DNA from: Harmonia axyridis
Lineage: Eukaryota > Arthropoda > Insecta > Coleoptera > Coccinellidae
Assembly: GCF_914767665.1 (NCBI RefSeq)
Contig: NC_059501.1
Coordinates: forward strand, 29,240,501-29,304,500
Length of the DNA: 64,000 bases
Reading direction: 5' to 3'
The position numbers were made by a program, and so were the translations under genes. This document shows positions 22,691 to 33,723 of the stretch, in pieces. The notes under the pieces are model-generated. The model had not been told where the DNA came from and made no database searches. It saw only the letters and a list, made by a program, of their open reading frames with translations. Numbering within the stretch: position 1 is the stretch's first letter; each line of letters opens with the position of its first letter.

Positions 22691-23640
22691 GTCATATCAT
22701 ATGAGCCCGTGGATTTTTGGAGCAGTTTTTTTTCTTATTAGAAACATTATTCCGTCGTTTTCTTTGGTGTTTGTGTTAGGTGAATTATTCGACAGATTTT
22801 TTGCATCAGTTCTTATGGCAAACCGAGTGACTTCACACCATGTAGGTGGAAAAAAATCGCTGAATGGACTAGTTTTCATTTTTTTGTTAAGGATTAATTC
22901 TAAAAATTTAGGTAAAATGAAACAAAAATGTGGAAGAATCATTGAAATATCTCTAGAAATGAAAAAGTTATGGGACTTTGAAGTTGCGCTTGGAAGAATG
23001 ATTTCATAGTACGTGTAAGTGGCGTGACCTCACACACTAGACGACTGGTATTCGCAGAGTGCTTACGAATTCATTGGTATACAATCACTTGTGCCGTTCG
23101 TGTCGTGTTTTGTTCGTTACACGATGGCTGAAATAACTTACTATATACATACATATACATTTTTCTCTTTTTACTTTTTACTCCTCACATAAATATGTTT
23201 TGCCATTGATAGACTTCAACAACCAGTACTAACTACTGGTTAAGTTAACTAACTGTTTATGAAACGTTTTTTAAATGAATCATCGTTATAAGTTGAACCA
23301 TGATGAAGCAAACTCAAAAGTAGATACTTACTTGAAAAGTTTAACTCCTTTTATTTCGGCACTGATATAAGATGGATTTGAAGGAAAAAACTGCATCACT
23401 GCGAATATATCTATTTTAGGCAAATTGTCACTTTGTCCTTTCACGAAGCCTTCTTCCATTATGGTGACATAAAAACAAAACTCGAGTTAAAACTACACTG
23501 TACAACTACAAACGGCGCGAGAGCCTTGACGCGGCTAAGTATTTTAACGTAATTTATGGTGTAGCGATTACAGGCAAGTGCCGTGACGTCACAGACCAAA
23601 GACGTTCCGCGCTAAAATACGTAAATTTAAATAATCTATT
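22691..23640 (-). mobile_element. Possible remnant of a dispersed element with a SWIM/YqaJ-type protein
   Basis: Palindromic GTGACGTCACA-type words occur near 22825 and 23584, and a GTGACCTCACAC near 23025. The only recognisable coding piece is at 23332-23459. The boundaries are uncertain; the left edge is arbitrary. Confidence 0.3.
23332..23459 (-). pseudogene. First-exon remnant of a SWIM/YqaJ-domain-like protein
   Basis: From the ATG at 23459 the minus strand reads MEEGFVKGQSDNLPKIDIFA, VMQFF. After a one-base shift in a T/C run it reads SNPSYISAEIKGVKLFK, directly followed by a strong 5' splice site (AA, then GTAAGT, near 23331). I recall a dispersed insect family that starts with a LPKxD...FF...SAEIxGVKL segment and continues into SWIM zinc-finger and YqaJ-type nuclease domains. 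Neither of those domains is present here. The frameshift and the missing downstream exons make it a pseudogene. The family assignment is from memory and should be tested. Confidence 0.4.
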
Positions 23641-24070
23641 TCTCAGTCATTTATTGATGGATTTTCAAAATTTTTTCACTGATTTATCAGTTTGCTCTAT
23701 ATTTTGATTCTATCGTGTCAAATATAGTATTATCAACATCACTAAACTCTAGTCCATTGAGCCATCCTCTGTAGTAAGTGTATAGTTCTTGGGTCGGAGA
23801 CAAGCAATGATGCAAGAGGTAGTTCATGGTCTACAGCGAGTTTACTTTTGCACCTTTGTTCCAGGAAAACAGTGAGCTATTGATTTGCTCAAATGTCTGC
23901 AATTTTCAACTTTTTAGTCGTGTACTTTTCAGGCTTGAACCATAAACTGTCTTGTAATACTTAGTATTCGCAAAATCGAAAATGACTAAGGTTTTTTTTT
24001 GAAAAAATTCGTTAACTCATGAATCGTTTAGTTTTTACCCAAGGTATGGCATATTGCCGAATTGCCATAA
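23641..24070. other. Non-coding, no feature recognised
   Basis: AT-rich, no usable ORF or repeat. Confidence 0.4.
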
Positions 24071-24074
24071 AAAA

Positions 24075-24302
24075 TTATGTAGTGATCCAAAAATTATTGA
24101 TGTGGTGGGTGTGCCATTTGAAATAAGGAAGCAGTAGTCTATTTCTGGAGTATAACCGGAATTCATGAAGATCTGAAAATATTCCAGAGAGAAAGATCAT
24201 TGTCTCAAACCCCAGTATACAAATTTTCAGCACAAAATTATTATTAGTTTTCCATAAACGTCTGATAGGGCATTGCGGTGAATCACCCTGTATAAGTTCC
24301 GT
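24075..24302 (-). mobile_element. Terminal part of the ACAGGGTGATTCACC element family
   Basis: Read on the minus strand it starts ACAGGGTGATTCACCGC near 24292 and runs through GACGTTTATGGAAAACTAAT, TGAGACAATGATC, TTTTCAGATCTTCATGA and ATTTCAAATGGCACACCCA. This matches 28608-28815 (plus) and 30410-30613 (minus). It joins the end of the transposase remnant at 24303, so it was either inserted there or is that element's own terminus. Confidence 0.65.
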
Positions 24303-24740
24303 GTTGACTTCCATTTCATGGCGAAGCATTTGCATTAACTGAGCCGGTTTTGGTTTTCTAACGTTAACTTAAGATTCAAGGAAACCCCAGAGCTAAAAAT
24401 CCATAGGCGTTAAATCATGACTGCTAGTCGACCAGTGAATGTCACCAGACTTGGAGATCAATTTGCCTAGAAATATTTCACGAAGTCGTGGTAGAGACAT
24501 ATTTGATGTGTGTGAAGTTGCTTCATCCTGTTGGAATAATATTTTTGGTTTAATCAGCTTTAGACCTTCGTCCAAAATACGATCTAGCGATGATCTATGC
24601 ACTTGCACGCTTCCGAATGGAGAGATCGAAATCATCACGAACTGGCCGAATAACCCATTCCACGTTCTCTTCATTTTGCAATAATCTTGGATGCCCGAAA
24701 TTTGGTTTATCTGGTGTTGAACCGCTCCGCTCAAACTTTT
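24303..24740 (-). pseudogene. Tc1/mariner-IS630 superfamily transposase, C-terminal half
   Basis: The minus strand reads KPKILFQQDEATSHTSNMSL, PRLREIFLGKLISKSGDIHW, STSSHDLTPMDF, a stop, LWGFLES. This is the segment with the last two catalytic acids: the D of QQDEATSHT and the D of PMDF. The usual pattern is FQQDGATxHT...FPGxLISRxGDIxWPxRSPDLTPLDFFLWG; here WPxRSPDL has become WSTSSHDL. It continues to NVRKPKPAQLMQMLRHEMEV and then meets the ACAGGGTG terminus. An in-frame stop after PMDF and the missing N-terminal half make it dead. Confidence 0.7.
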
Positions 24741-24805
24741 TTACCCATTTCCGAATGCGAAGAAAGCATAATTTTGAAAACGTCGGAGTACAGTGTATGC
24801 ACTAT

Positions 24806-25083
24806 ATCGAATAGAAATGTCCAAGTCACATCGGCATTGCGTCAAATTGTAACTATTCTGTAACTCAAGTCAAACTCTACTATCAAAATTTGCGATAGAA
24901 ATCCGTTTCCGATATCGAAATCCTACACCTTTGTAGGATTTCGATATCTGAATGGAATTCCGACACCGTTCAGGCAGTCGAAACGCATTTCTATTGCACA
25001 TTTTGATAGTAGAGTTTGACTTGAGTCACAGAATAGGTAACAATTTGGCTCAATGCCGATGTGACTGGACAATTCTATTCGAT
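24806..25083. mobile_element. Fold-back MITE, arms of about 105 bp
   Basis: The left arm (24806-24910) and right arm (24980-25083) are reverse complements with few mismatches. Shared words are ATCGAATAGAA, AGTCACATCGGCATTG, CTCAAGTCAAACTCTACTAT and CAAAAT. The loop is itself palindromic (GATATCGAAATCCTACA against TGTAGGATTTCGATATC, 24913-24951), so the whole 278 bp can fold. No coding potential. It sits 66 bp from the transposase remnant to its left. Confidence 0.85.
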
Positions 25084-25369
25084 TTAGTTACAAAATAAGG
25101 TTATCAAAACTAAATGGTCACGTGACCGGAGTGTCAAGCTATCTCTCTTTAGTATTGGAGTCATTACTCATTGCTCTGCACGGTCATCCAAGGGCGCTTC
25201 TATGTATTATTGGATCATTGCATATTACAGAGCAGGAAGTCTTTACTTTAGATTCGTATTCAGAATACTGAATATTGATATTTCATGAAAACAATTACTT
25301 TACGAACCCGAAGGCGGAGATTACAGTATTTTGTCTAACGATATACTCGTTGGTGAATAATACACATAT
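25084..25369. other. Non-coding spacer
   Basis: No feature recognised. Confidence 0.4.
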
Positions 25370-25650
25370 TGTGTATCTACTGTAAAACATTTTCCAAGAG
25401 AGTGGAGTCACATAAGAAATGTGTATTTTGCACGTGTTGCTCACTATACGTTTTCTACGTTTGAGAATAGCAAACCAATTGCACAACAAATTTCATAGAA
25501 ATCAAAGAGCTTAACTCGAATTGTTTTATTTCGAAATGGCCTTCGTTAATAGTGTGAATTTCCTGCGCTTCCATAGCAACGAATATTCAAAGTCCCTAAA
25601 ATTGGTCTAGTATTTACTGTGCAGAAACATTGTGAATATTCTGAAATGAA
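25370..25650 (-). repeat. Half-copy related to the 3.7-4.3 kb fold-back
   Basis: Similar in order to 4095-4265: a GTTGC(A/T)CACTATAC word, TTTTC(C/T)ACG, then AATGGCCTTCGT, TCCATAG(A/C)AACGA and AAATTGGTCTA. Diverged and one-armed. Confidence 0.45.
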
Positions 25651-26610
25651 CCTTTATCATTTACTAATTTTAAATGCAGGTAAATGATCTAAATGCAATA
25701 ACCCATTGATGTTGAAGAAAAAAGTTTTATAAATCTCCCGATACTCAATCGAAAAGTAGAGAATATTATAGATATTTTGATGCGTTCGAAATGGCGCTAT
25801 GAACCTTTATTTCTCCACTTCCTCTCCGACCTCCAAATATCTCGTTTACTTCGGTCATAACAGGCATCGATGTTGCAGTCGTACCGTAATTAACTATGGA
25901 GTTAATATTTGTTGAAAAAATTTCCTGACAGACGTTCCTTCACTGGACGTTGAATGATCACGTGACGCCTCTCTTTCAGTCTCCCAAGTCGTTGATTGAT
26001 AATGTAATATATGCCAGTCCATCAACAGCTTAATCAATATCTTTTGTTTAGGGGGTTTCGGGGCGCAGAAGGCTATATATTTTATTTTCGTTTATTAAAA
26101 ATTGTTTTCAAACATTTCGATAAAAACAATTGTATGGTTTTATTGAATTCTTTTGTTGACGGGAAGCAAATTTCACTGAAATTTGTATAATCCTAACAAT
26201 TTTTTCATTCTATTATCTTCTATATTAATCTCAGGACAAGAATGGTGTTTCAATTAAAAATTTGCAAGTTATTGAAAATATATACTATCTTACATTATTT
26301 TCACAAAATATTAACGTCTCAAGTCAAAGATATTACTTCTATCTAATATGTAGCGCGAATTTCAATTGGTGATTGAAACTGTATTGAATGAATAAGTTAC
26401 TCAACTGAAGTCCCAATATCATAATCATTTGGTTCAATTTCTCATAAATATTTTTATGGCATACCAAAATTTTGTTAAAATAAAAGAAAATTTATATTAT
26501 GACAAAACAATTTAAATATATGTGAGCTCATACAAAAATTGAATCGAACAATTTTGATTAGCAGATGAAAAAGTTGTTACTATTCACAATCATATCTGAT
26601 AAACTTGTGA
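25651..26610. other. Non-coding, no feature recognised
   Basis: AT-rich, no ORF of interest. Confidence 0.4.
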
Positions 26611-26611
26611 C

Positions 26612-26880
26612 CTAGGAGCCCACAAAATGGGAACAACATCAACTACAAAGACGTATTAGGCGCCTTGGACTCATTTTGTGGTCTCCTAGGTCGCCAGATT
26701 TGAATCCATTAGATTTTTTCTTCTGTGGTTGCATAAAGGATTACAAACTGATTAATACTTGAATGAAACTCGGAGCAAGAATAATGCTGCAGTTGAAAAA
26801 CTGAATGCTACCGAAAGCGCACGACTAATGGAGCGATCATTTTCGCAAAGATGTCATGCACGCATTCAACATTCAAGCCA
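26612..26880 (+). pseudogene. Tc1/mariner-IS630 transposase C-terminal fragment
   Basis: The plus frame reads QLQRRIRRLGLILWSPRSPD then LNPLDFFFCGCIKDYKLINT, a stop, and further broken C-terminal sequence to about 26860. WxPRSPDLxPLDFFLWGxxKDxxY is the segment with the last catalytic acid in insect IS630/Tc1-type transposases. Upstream homology starts abruptly. A 25-bp imperfect inverted repeat (GACCTAGGAGCCCACAAAAT near 26610 against CATTTTGTGGTCTCCTAGGTC near 26672) straddles the junction. Stops confirm it is dead. Confidence 0.6.
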
Positions 26881-28600
26881 GTGGCAAGCAATTCTATAAT
26901 TAAATTCAAGAATAATAACACATTGACAATAAATTTTCCGAATAAAAGTCTTTTCATTAAGAGGTCAAAACCTTTTTTTTCTCTTTGTTTAAAGCCGAAA
27001 AGTATGTTTGATCGAAAATTTTACTTAAAGGGCTAACTTTTGGCGTAACATACCGAGTTAGTCTGATGAAATTTTTTTTATAGCAGAAACGATCAATGTT
27101 GGTTGTCAAATTTCAAAATTAAAAGGTGAGAACCATTCCGTTTTCCTGAGCATACTATAGGAACCTTGGGAAAATGTTTCGGTCATATTGGAAAGACTGA
27201 TCCGTCTGTAATTTTCGATCGAAAGAAGAATCACAAAATACCAACATTTGTATCTGTGGTTAGAAGTGTTAGAACAATGACTCAGGAGTAGATTTTGATA
27301 AGACTGTCGAAATATCTAAAACTAAGACACTTTTACAAAAATCAAATTTGGAAATTCTGATCGGGCATGACCTAAGCTATCAGCATGCGCCAGGTTGATG
27401 TGGGTTTACCGGACACCCTGTAGAATAATTGTGTTAAGCTTCGTGCAATTTTCACATTAAGTTCGGAATTGTTATTTTTTTTCCAACCCGGAAATGTTCC
27501 AATGCCTGTGATTTTCGAATTTTGTGCTGAAAATGGTTTCAAATGATAAGATTTCACTTATTGATAACAAATGCATCTTCTTATTCAATTCTGTCCGGAC
27601 AAAATCCGACTAGAACTTCAGTAAATATGGCCAATTCAATAGAAAGAAATGTCGAATTGAAATCAAATGTTTATATTGATCATGTTTCTAGAGCCAGAAA
27701 AAATTCAAGAAAAATGTCGAAAATAATTACCGAATATTTCCACAAACACAACACAAAATACACAGAATTAAAATTGTGGGTGTATTTTTAAAATAACAGT
27801 TTCAATCTTCGTGCAAAATTTCGTGACTATAGCGTCATCAGAATCATAGAAAATTCGAGAAGAATATTGAAAAAATCCTTGAAACATTGACTAAGTTAGT
27901 ATACTCAAATGAAATCTCTTTTACTGTAGTTTTCTCCCCAATTAAGGTTAACAAAATTATACCTGGAGCCTTCGAATCAGTGAACATAGAACATAGAATA
28001 ACGGCATCAAATAAGTTCTGCCATACCAATTAAAAAATCATCAAAACTCACGTTTGCATTGAGGTAATAAAATGATAACGGGTCTATGGCGTTGTCGGTG
28101 AATTAATCAACACGTCGACAACATGTTACAGATAGAACCAATTTCCTGTTACCGCATTCAAGATTTATTCTCCGCATTTCGAGCTATCAACATAAGATGG
28201 AAAATTTATTGTTATAGGCAGGATGCATAAATTCCGACCAGACACACTAGGAAAAAAACTTCTTGTAACCGCGGGTTTATCGGAGTAACCATCGAATCTC
28301 CCTAGTGAAGGCACCGAATATTTATTAATTAAGTCATTAAATTGCAAATTATGTTTGTTTCTCCTGTTATGCAGTTATTGCAGTTGGGTATAGGTTTCTA
28401 TTCCCATGCGATTGCAATCATTACCTACTTATACTGAAATTTACCACCATTTCATTGTTTGTTGAAAGGGTATAATTAATCATTTTTTGTACTGATTTTC
28501 ATATTGAAATACAGTTAAAGGAACCAGGTGGCGGAGAGAAACATTCGAAATATGGTTAATCCGACTGTATAATTCCTTCTTCATAGGAAAGGGAAGATAG
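26881..28600. other. Non-coding; contains degenerate dispersed repeat
   Basis: 27640-27880 has units resembling 13250-13830 (TTTCAATCTTCGTGCAAAAT, TTTCGTGACTATAGCGTCAT, ATAGAAAATTC). An element end, CACCCTGTAGAA, lies near 27413. 28080-28480 looks single-copy and AT-rich with TTAATTAA-type words. No gene. Confidence 0.35.
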
Positions 28601-28607
28601 TGAAAAT

Positions 28608-29178
28608 ACAGGGTGATTCACCGTGATGGTCTATTCGACGTTTATGGAAATCTAATTACATATAATTTTATGCTGAAAATTTGCATGTTGTAGTTTGAGA
28701 CAATGATACAATGATCTTCTTTCCCAAAATATTCTCAGATATTTACAACTTTTGTGGGAACCAGAACATAAAAAAAAAACTCCGATTATACCGGAAACAT
28801 ACTACTACTTTCTTATTTCGAATGACACACCCAGTTTAGTATTGCATCATTAAATAGCTTATTCGATGAAAATTTTATCGATAAGGGTATTTATGAGAAG
28901 ATCATGAACTTGAACAACTCAAATTTTCAATGTTTCAAACTACAAACTATATTTTTTACTCTTTTAGTGAATTGTACGTACAAAAAGAGAGGAAGGTTAC
29001 TTAAGCAATGAATAGTTATCAAGGAAGAACTTGAAATAAGTAAATACCGCAATTTTTGTCTGAGTATAGTAGTCTGTGACCGGAAGACATGAAAAGAAAC
29101 TGAAATTCGATATTTCGATAACTAAATTTGACATTTGATATGGGTGTGCCATTTAAAATAAAAGTGTATTAACCTAGG
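28608..29178 (+). mobile_element. ACAGGGTGATTCACC element, 5' copy, 3'-truncated
   Basis: Starts ACAGGGTGATTCACCGTGAT. The first 200 bp reappear inverted towards the other end (for example GACACACCC near 28822 against GGGTGTGCCATT near 29142), so the element has long inverted termini. The interior shares TAGTATTGCATCATTAAATA and a TCATGAACTT-to-CTTTTAGTGAATT stretch with the copy at 29818-30613. It is interrupted at 29178 by the hAT copy. Confidence 0.65.
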
Positions 29179-29186
29179 TTTCCGGT

Positions 29187-29815
29187 TAGGGATTCATCAA
29201 GCCAAGAAACTTGACATTTTAACCAACTACTTGACTTGAAAATCAAACTCGGGAAAAATTACATACTTGAGCTTGGTTGACTTGATTTTAGATATTTATT
29301 GCTTGACTTGATATCAAGCTACTTGATATTACTTGAACTTGATATGCAGGCGTCGCACTGCATATATTTCTGCAATCTCGTGCGCGCTTAGACTAAATAA
29401 GGGGATTCCTCGAGCGCTGAAAGACTGAAGCATTCATCAGTGTGACTTTATTTGTAGTTTTCTTACATTTTTATGAAATCTATTGGTAGATTTTGATAGT
29501 TTCAGAAATATCTTTCCAAACTTTTTATTTTTTTATCAACGCCAGTATCTTCAGCTCCTGTTGAAAGACAAATCTGTAAGATGCATCATGTGTCTTAGAT
29601 CCTGGATGGAAAATTATGGAATCAAACAAAGCCGGGAGGTTTCTAAATATTAAGAAATTTTATTGTTTTATTATTTTTATTTTGTTATAATTCATAGTGA
29701 TTCAATTTATGTTTTTTTTTTTTAAAATTTGATATTTTCGGTTCTTTTATACAATAAGTTCAATAAATAAAAGTGTTTTTGCGAGGTTCCTTCTCATCTA
29801 ATCATTTTTTCATTG
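29187..29815 (+). mobile_element. hAT-family relic (TAGGGATTCATCAAGCC end)
   Basis: Starts TAGGGATTCATCAAGCCAAG, the same terminus as 36794-37414. It continues through CTTGA-rich subterminal repeats, the GCAATCTCGTGCGCGCTTAG core and the degenerate hATC region, and stops without its right terminus near 29815. The right part shares CGGTTCTTTTAT and TCATTTTTTCATTG-like words with 10740-10840. It separates two partial copies of the ACAGGGTGATTCACC element. Confidence 0.7.
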
Positions 29816-29817
29816 AT

Positions 29818-30613
29818 ATTCCTCCCTTAAATATTCTCAGATCTTCACAACTCCGATTATACCAGAAACATACTACTACTTTCTTATTTCAAATGACAAA
29901 CCCAGTATAGTATTGCATCATTAAATAGCTTATTTGATGACAATTTTATCGATATGCCATAATTTGGTTAAAAACTCAACGGTTAAATTAATGTTGAGTT
30001 AATGAGATTCTTATAAAAAAAATGTTAGCGACGAGGACTCAATGTTTTTGAATATTTCCGCAGAAAAAGTTTTCTTTGAAAAACCTTTTTAACCAAACCG
30101 CTGTTTGCGGTTTGGACCAAAAATCTACAGGATAGGTATTTATTAAAAGATCATGAACTTGGACAACTCAAATTCATCAAAACTCAAGATTTTCAAATCA
30201 AAATCTATATTTTTTATTTAAGTCTTTTAGTGAATTCTACGTATAAACAGAGAGGAGGATTACTTAAGCAAATCAAATATCTTAAATTGAAACTTTAATA
30301 GTTATCATAGAAAAACTTGAAATGAGTAAAAAGCGTAATTTTTAACTGAACAGAGTAGTTTGTGACCGGAAAATATGGAAAGAATCTAAAATTCGATGTT
30401 TCGATAACTAAATTTGACATTTGACATGGGTGTGCCATTTAAAATACGAAAGTAGTAATCTGTTTCCGGTATAATCGGAAGTTGTAGAGATCTGAAAATA
30501 TTTTAGAGAGCAGGATCGATATCTAAAACCTCATTATGAAAATTTTCTGTACCTAATTATGATAAGTTTTACAAAAACGTCTAATTGGTCATTGCAGTGA
30601 ATCACCCTGTATA
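29818..30613 (-). mobile_element. ACAGGGTGATTCACC element, copy with the other terminus
   Basis: Begins inside the left arm (ATATTCTCAGATCTTCACAA, compare 28730) and runs through the shared interior to the right terminus GAATCACCCTGTAT near 30600-30613. With the copy at 28608 it gives both ends of the family. Interior gains relative to the first copy (about 29985-30130) include a GCGGTTTGG-containing segment. Confidence 0.65.
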
Positions 30614-32420
30614 TTATAATTAATGAAGCTACGAAACTGAATCAAAAAGAGTTTTTTCAATTTTGTTTTTAAGAAGCGAGGCCATTATGAAGTAGATAAA
30701 TGAATTAAAACGAATGAGTCTAAAGAAAGATATCAATTATCATACCTCAAGATCATTAGACGCTTCATTTCTCCACTAAATGGTTCAAGACGTAGTGTTG
30801 CTGCATTCAAGGATTTTTGTTGTTTTTACATTATTTCTTAATTGCACCTTCTTCAAGTGCGCTAAAGTAGGTACTATAAAACTGATGCGAAAAAGTAAAC
30901 TTTCATGAAGATTTCCCAGGTTTCGGATATAAAAAAGGTTTAGTGAGAAAATAACGCAAAAGCTGAGTACAAGTTTAATAGGTATATTATATTGTAAGAA
31001 TTTCTGTTGGCATGTGATTTTCTTCATAAATTTTTTGATATGCGGTATCATTGAAAATACGGAATAGATGTAAACTCTTAGATACAGGTCTACTGAACAG
31101 ATAATATGCCCCATTTCACTATTTCAAGGTTCCATTTGTTAACACTGAAGCTTTGTAACCCCGGCTCCATCTCATTCGCATTCTTTAATTTAAAGTTTAC
31201 TGCCTCTCATCTATTTAGGATGGATTGACTGAACATAAAAAACTTAACCTTCTTTATAGCAATATTCCACGAATGAGATCGGTTTTTTATTTTTTTGAGC
31301 GCTTGTTCTTCGAACCGATCGCTCTATCATTACTCACAAAGTCTGGATAATTTTCAGATTTTAAGTCGGGAATGGTCTCAAAGATAATGTTCAAATGATA
31401 ACGAAATTCTCCTTAAATTCGATTATGTCCGTCCATACGTTCAACCAGAGGATAAGAACCAAGAAACTTGAAATTTATATTTAGTTAATGAATGAAATCC
31501 AACAAGAAATCACTAAATATGGCCAAAGTTTTGGTTTTTGGTAATTTCAAAACTGCGGATTCAATCGAAATGAAAATTCGCATTGGAAAGAAGAATATCT
31601 TTGAAACCTTGCGCAAAAGTTCTTGTTGATCGCATAACCAGAACCATAGAATTCAAAGAGTATGTCAAAAAAAAATGAACCAATATTTTTGTGATGACTG
31701 AATGGATGGGGTTGCCATTTTGATTGTTGATATATAAAAGAATTTCATGCTCCGTGTAAAATTTCGAGCTCATTTCATAATTAGGACCATAGAAAATTTA
31801 AAAAAATATTCGAAAAGAAATATGGAATAATTTTCTCCTGACTACTTACGAATCCTATCGATTTTCCATATATCAAAAGCATAACATTTTCAGCTTCGTG
31901 GAAAATTTTGTGAATAAAATTATATAAAATTCAAGAAAAATATCGAATAACGAAGAACCTAATATTTTAGGGATAACAGATCCTATACGGAGTTGAAATT
32001 TTGCATGTGTATACAGGGTGTAACTGTACATACTCTTACCAGAGGTAGAGTAGGGCTGGGAGTACGGATTGACTGCAAAAAATTAATTTCTGCCTTTCCT
32101 ATAAGAAAGCTACAGGATGAGTTTGTATATTCATGGAAATGATGAAACCATCATCAGAACAAAACTTATCGGCGACTTATCAAGCTCAGCTTGAGTGGTG
32201 TTTCGCGAACTACGTCAAGTGATGAGGTTCGTATAATGAAATATATTGTCTATGCTCGAGTTGATATTCGTTATGATTATATAACGAATAATTTAAATAA
32301 CTATAACCAATGCACCGTATTTTGATAATTCAATGACATTTCACTAATCTTGACTATTTTTTAGCGAACGTACAGGAATGTTACTATGGAAATTATTCCA
32401 ATATATAACTCATATAATAT
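30614..32420. other. Non-coding; contains degenerate dispersed repeat
   Basis: 31560-31990 repeats the GCAAAAGTTC/GATCGCATAACCAGAACCAT/GAAAATTT units seen near 13.3 and 27.7 kb. It is followed by a TACAGGGTGTAACTG element end at 31992. The rest is AT-rich; a 109-codon minus ORF at 30785-31114 is not recognisable. Confidence 0.4.
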
Positions 32421-33718
32421 AAGGTTTATTGAAAAGTCCCCGGTCTGATGCACAGATGGCGGTGTTAGTAGTATTCCATATGATTTTTAGTTAGTACCAA
32501 CTTTCAAACGATATGTGTCAAAATTTGGCAGCAGTCCGACCATTAGTTTGTGAGATATATTGTGAGTGTAGCTACTTTTCTTATTTGAAAAAAGATGGAA
32601 AAAGAGAATATCGTTTGCTGATGAAATATTGCTTTTGAAGGTAAAAAAATATAGTTGAAGTAAAATCTTGGCTTGATGAAGAGTTTCCGAGGTCTGCACT
32701 AGGAAAATCAACCATCATTGATTGGTATGCTAAGTTTAAACGTGGTGAAATGAGCACCGAAAACGGCGAGGCGAACGCAATGGACGCCCAAAAGAGGCTG
32801 TCAGCGAGGAAAAAAACAAAAAAGTTCACAAAATAATTTTGAATGATCATGAAGTGACGTTGATCGGGATAGCAGAAATTGTGAAGATATCATCTGAACG
32901 TGTACATCATATCATTCACGAATATTTGTACATGAGAAAGCTGTGTGCAAAATGGGTGCCGCGCGATCTCACAATCGATCAAAAGCAACAATTAACGTGT
33001 TAATGATTCTGAGCAGTGTTTGAAGCTGTTCAAGTGCAATAAACCTGAATTTTTGCGTCGATATGTGACAATGGATGAAACATGGTTCCATCATTTCACT
33101 CTGGAGTCTAATCGACAGTCAGCTGAGTGGACTGCACACGATGAACCGAATCCAAAGCGGGGAATAACACAACAGTCAGCTGGCAAGGTTACATACCAAA
33201 TCAGTATTCCGGGATGCGCAAGGTATAATATTCATTAATAAACTCCAAAAGGTCCAGACCATCAACAGCGATTATTATATAGCGTTATTGAATCATTTAA
33301 AGGATGAAATCGTTGAAACACGGCCCCATTTGAAGAAAAAAAGGTACTGTTTCATCAAGACAATGCGCCGTGTCATAAATCAATAAAAACAGTGGCAAAA
33401 TTGCATGATTTAGGCTTCGATTTGCTTCTGCATCTACCGTATTCGCCAGATCTGGCCCCCAGCGACTTTCTCCTGTTCTCAGACCTCAAAAGAATGCTCG
33501 CTTGACAGAAATTTAGCGCCAATAATGAAGTAATCGTCGAAACTGAGGCCTTTTTTGAAGCAAACGACAAATCGTACCACAAAAATGGTATTGAAAAGTT
33601 GGAAGATCGCTATAATCGCTGTATCGCCCTCGAAGGCAACAATGTTGATAATAAAATCGAATTTTTCCAAAACAATGTCTTTTACTATGATAGACCGGGG
33701 ACTTTTCAATTGGCCTGT
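32421..33718 (+). pseudogene. mariner transposon, inactivated transposase
   Basis: Terminal inverted repeats: AGGTTTATTGAAAAGTCCCC on the left, and ATTGAAAAGTCCCCGGTCTA on the right in reverse complement, in a TA context. Coding pieces in several frames read WLDEEFPRSALGKSTIIDWY, HIIHEYLYMRKLCAKWVP, RYVTMDETWFHHFTLESNRQ, VLFHQDNAPCHKS, HLPYSPDLAPSDFLLFSDLK. The mariner landmarks are there: the first catalytic D in MDETW, the second in HQDNAPCH, the third in APSDF, and the WVPxEL-type linker (WVPRDL). Multiple frameshifts (for example near 32770 and 33000), a stop after KRMLA and others make it dead. Its length, about 1.3 kb, is normal for mariner, so the decay is by point mutation and not deletion. 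Confidence 0.9.
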
Positions 33719-33723
33719 TAGTA

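Noticed and set aside
22701..23009. 102-codon plus ORF
   Set aside because: Low-complexity hydrophobic translation with no family; an ORF on the opposite strand of equal length overlaps it.
30785..31114. 109-codon minus ORF
   Set aside because: Composition is that of AT-rich DNA; nothing recognisable.
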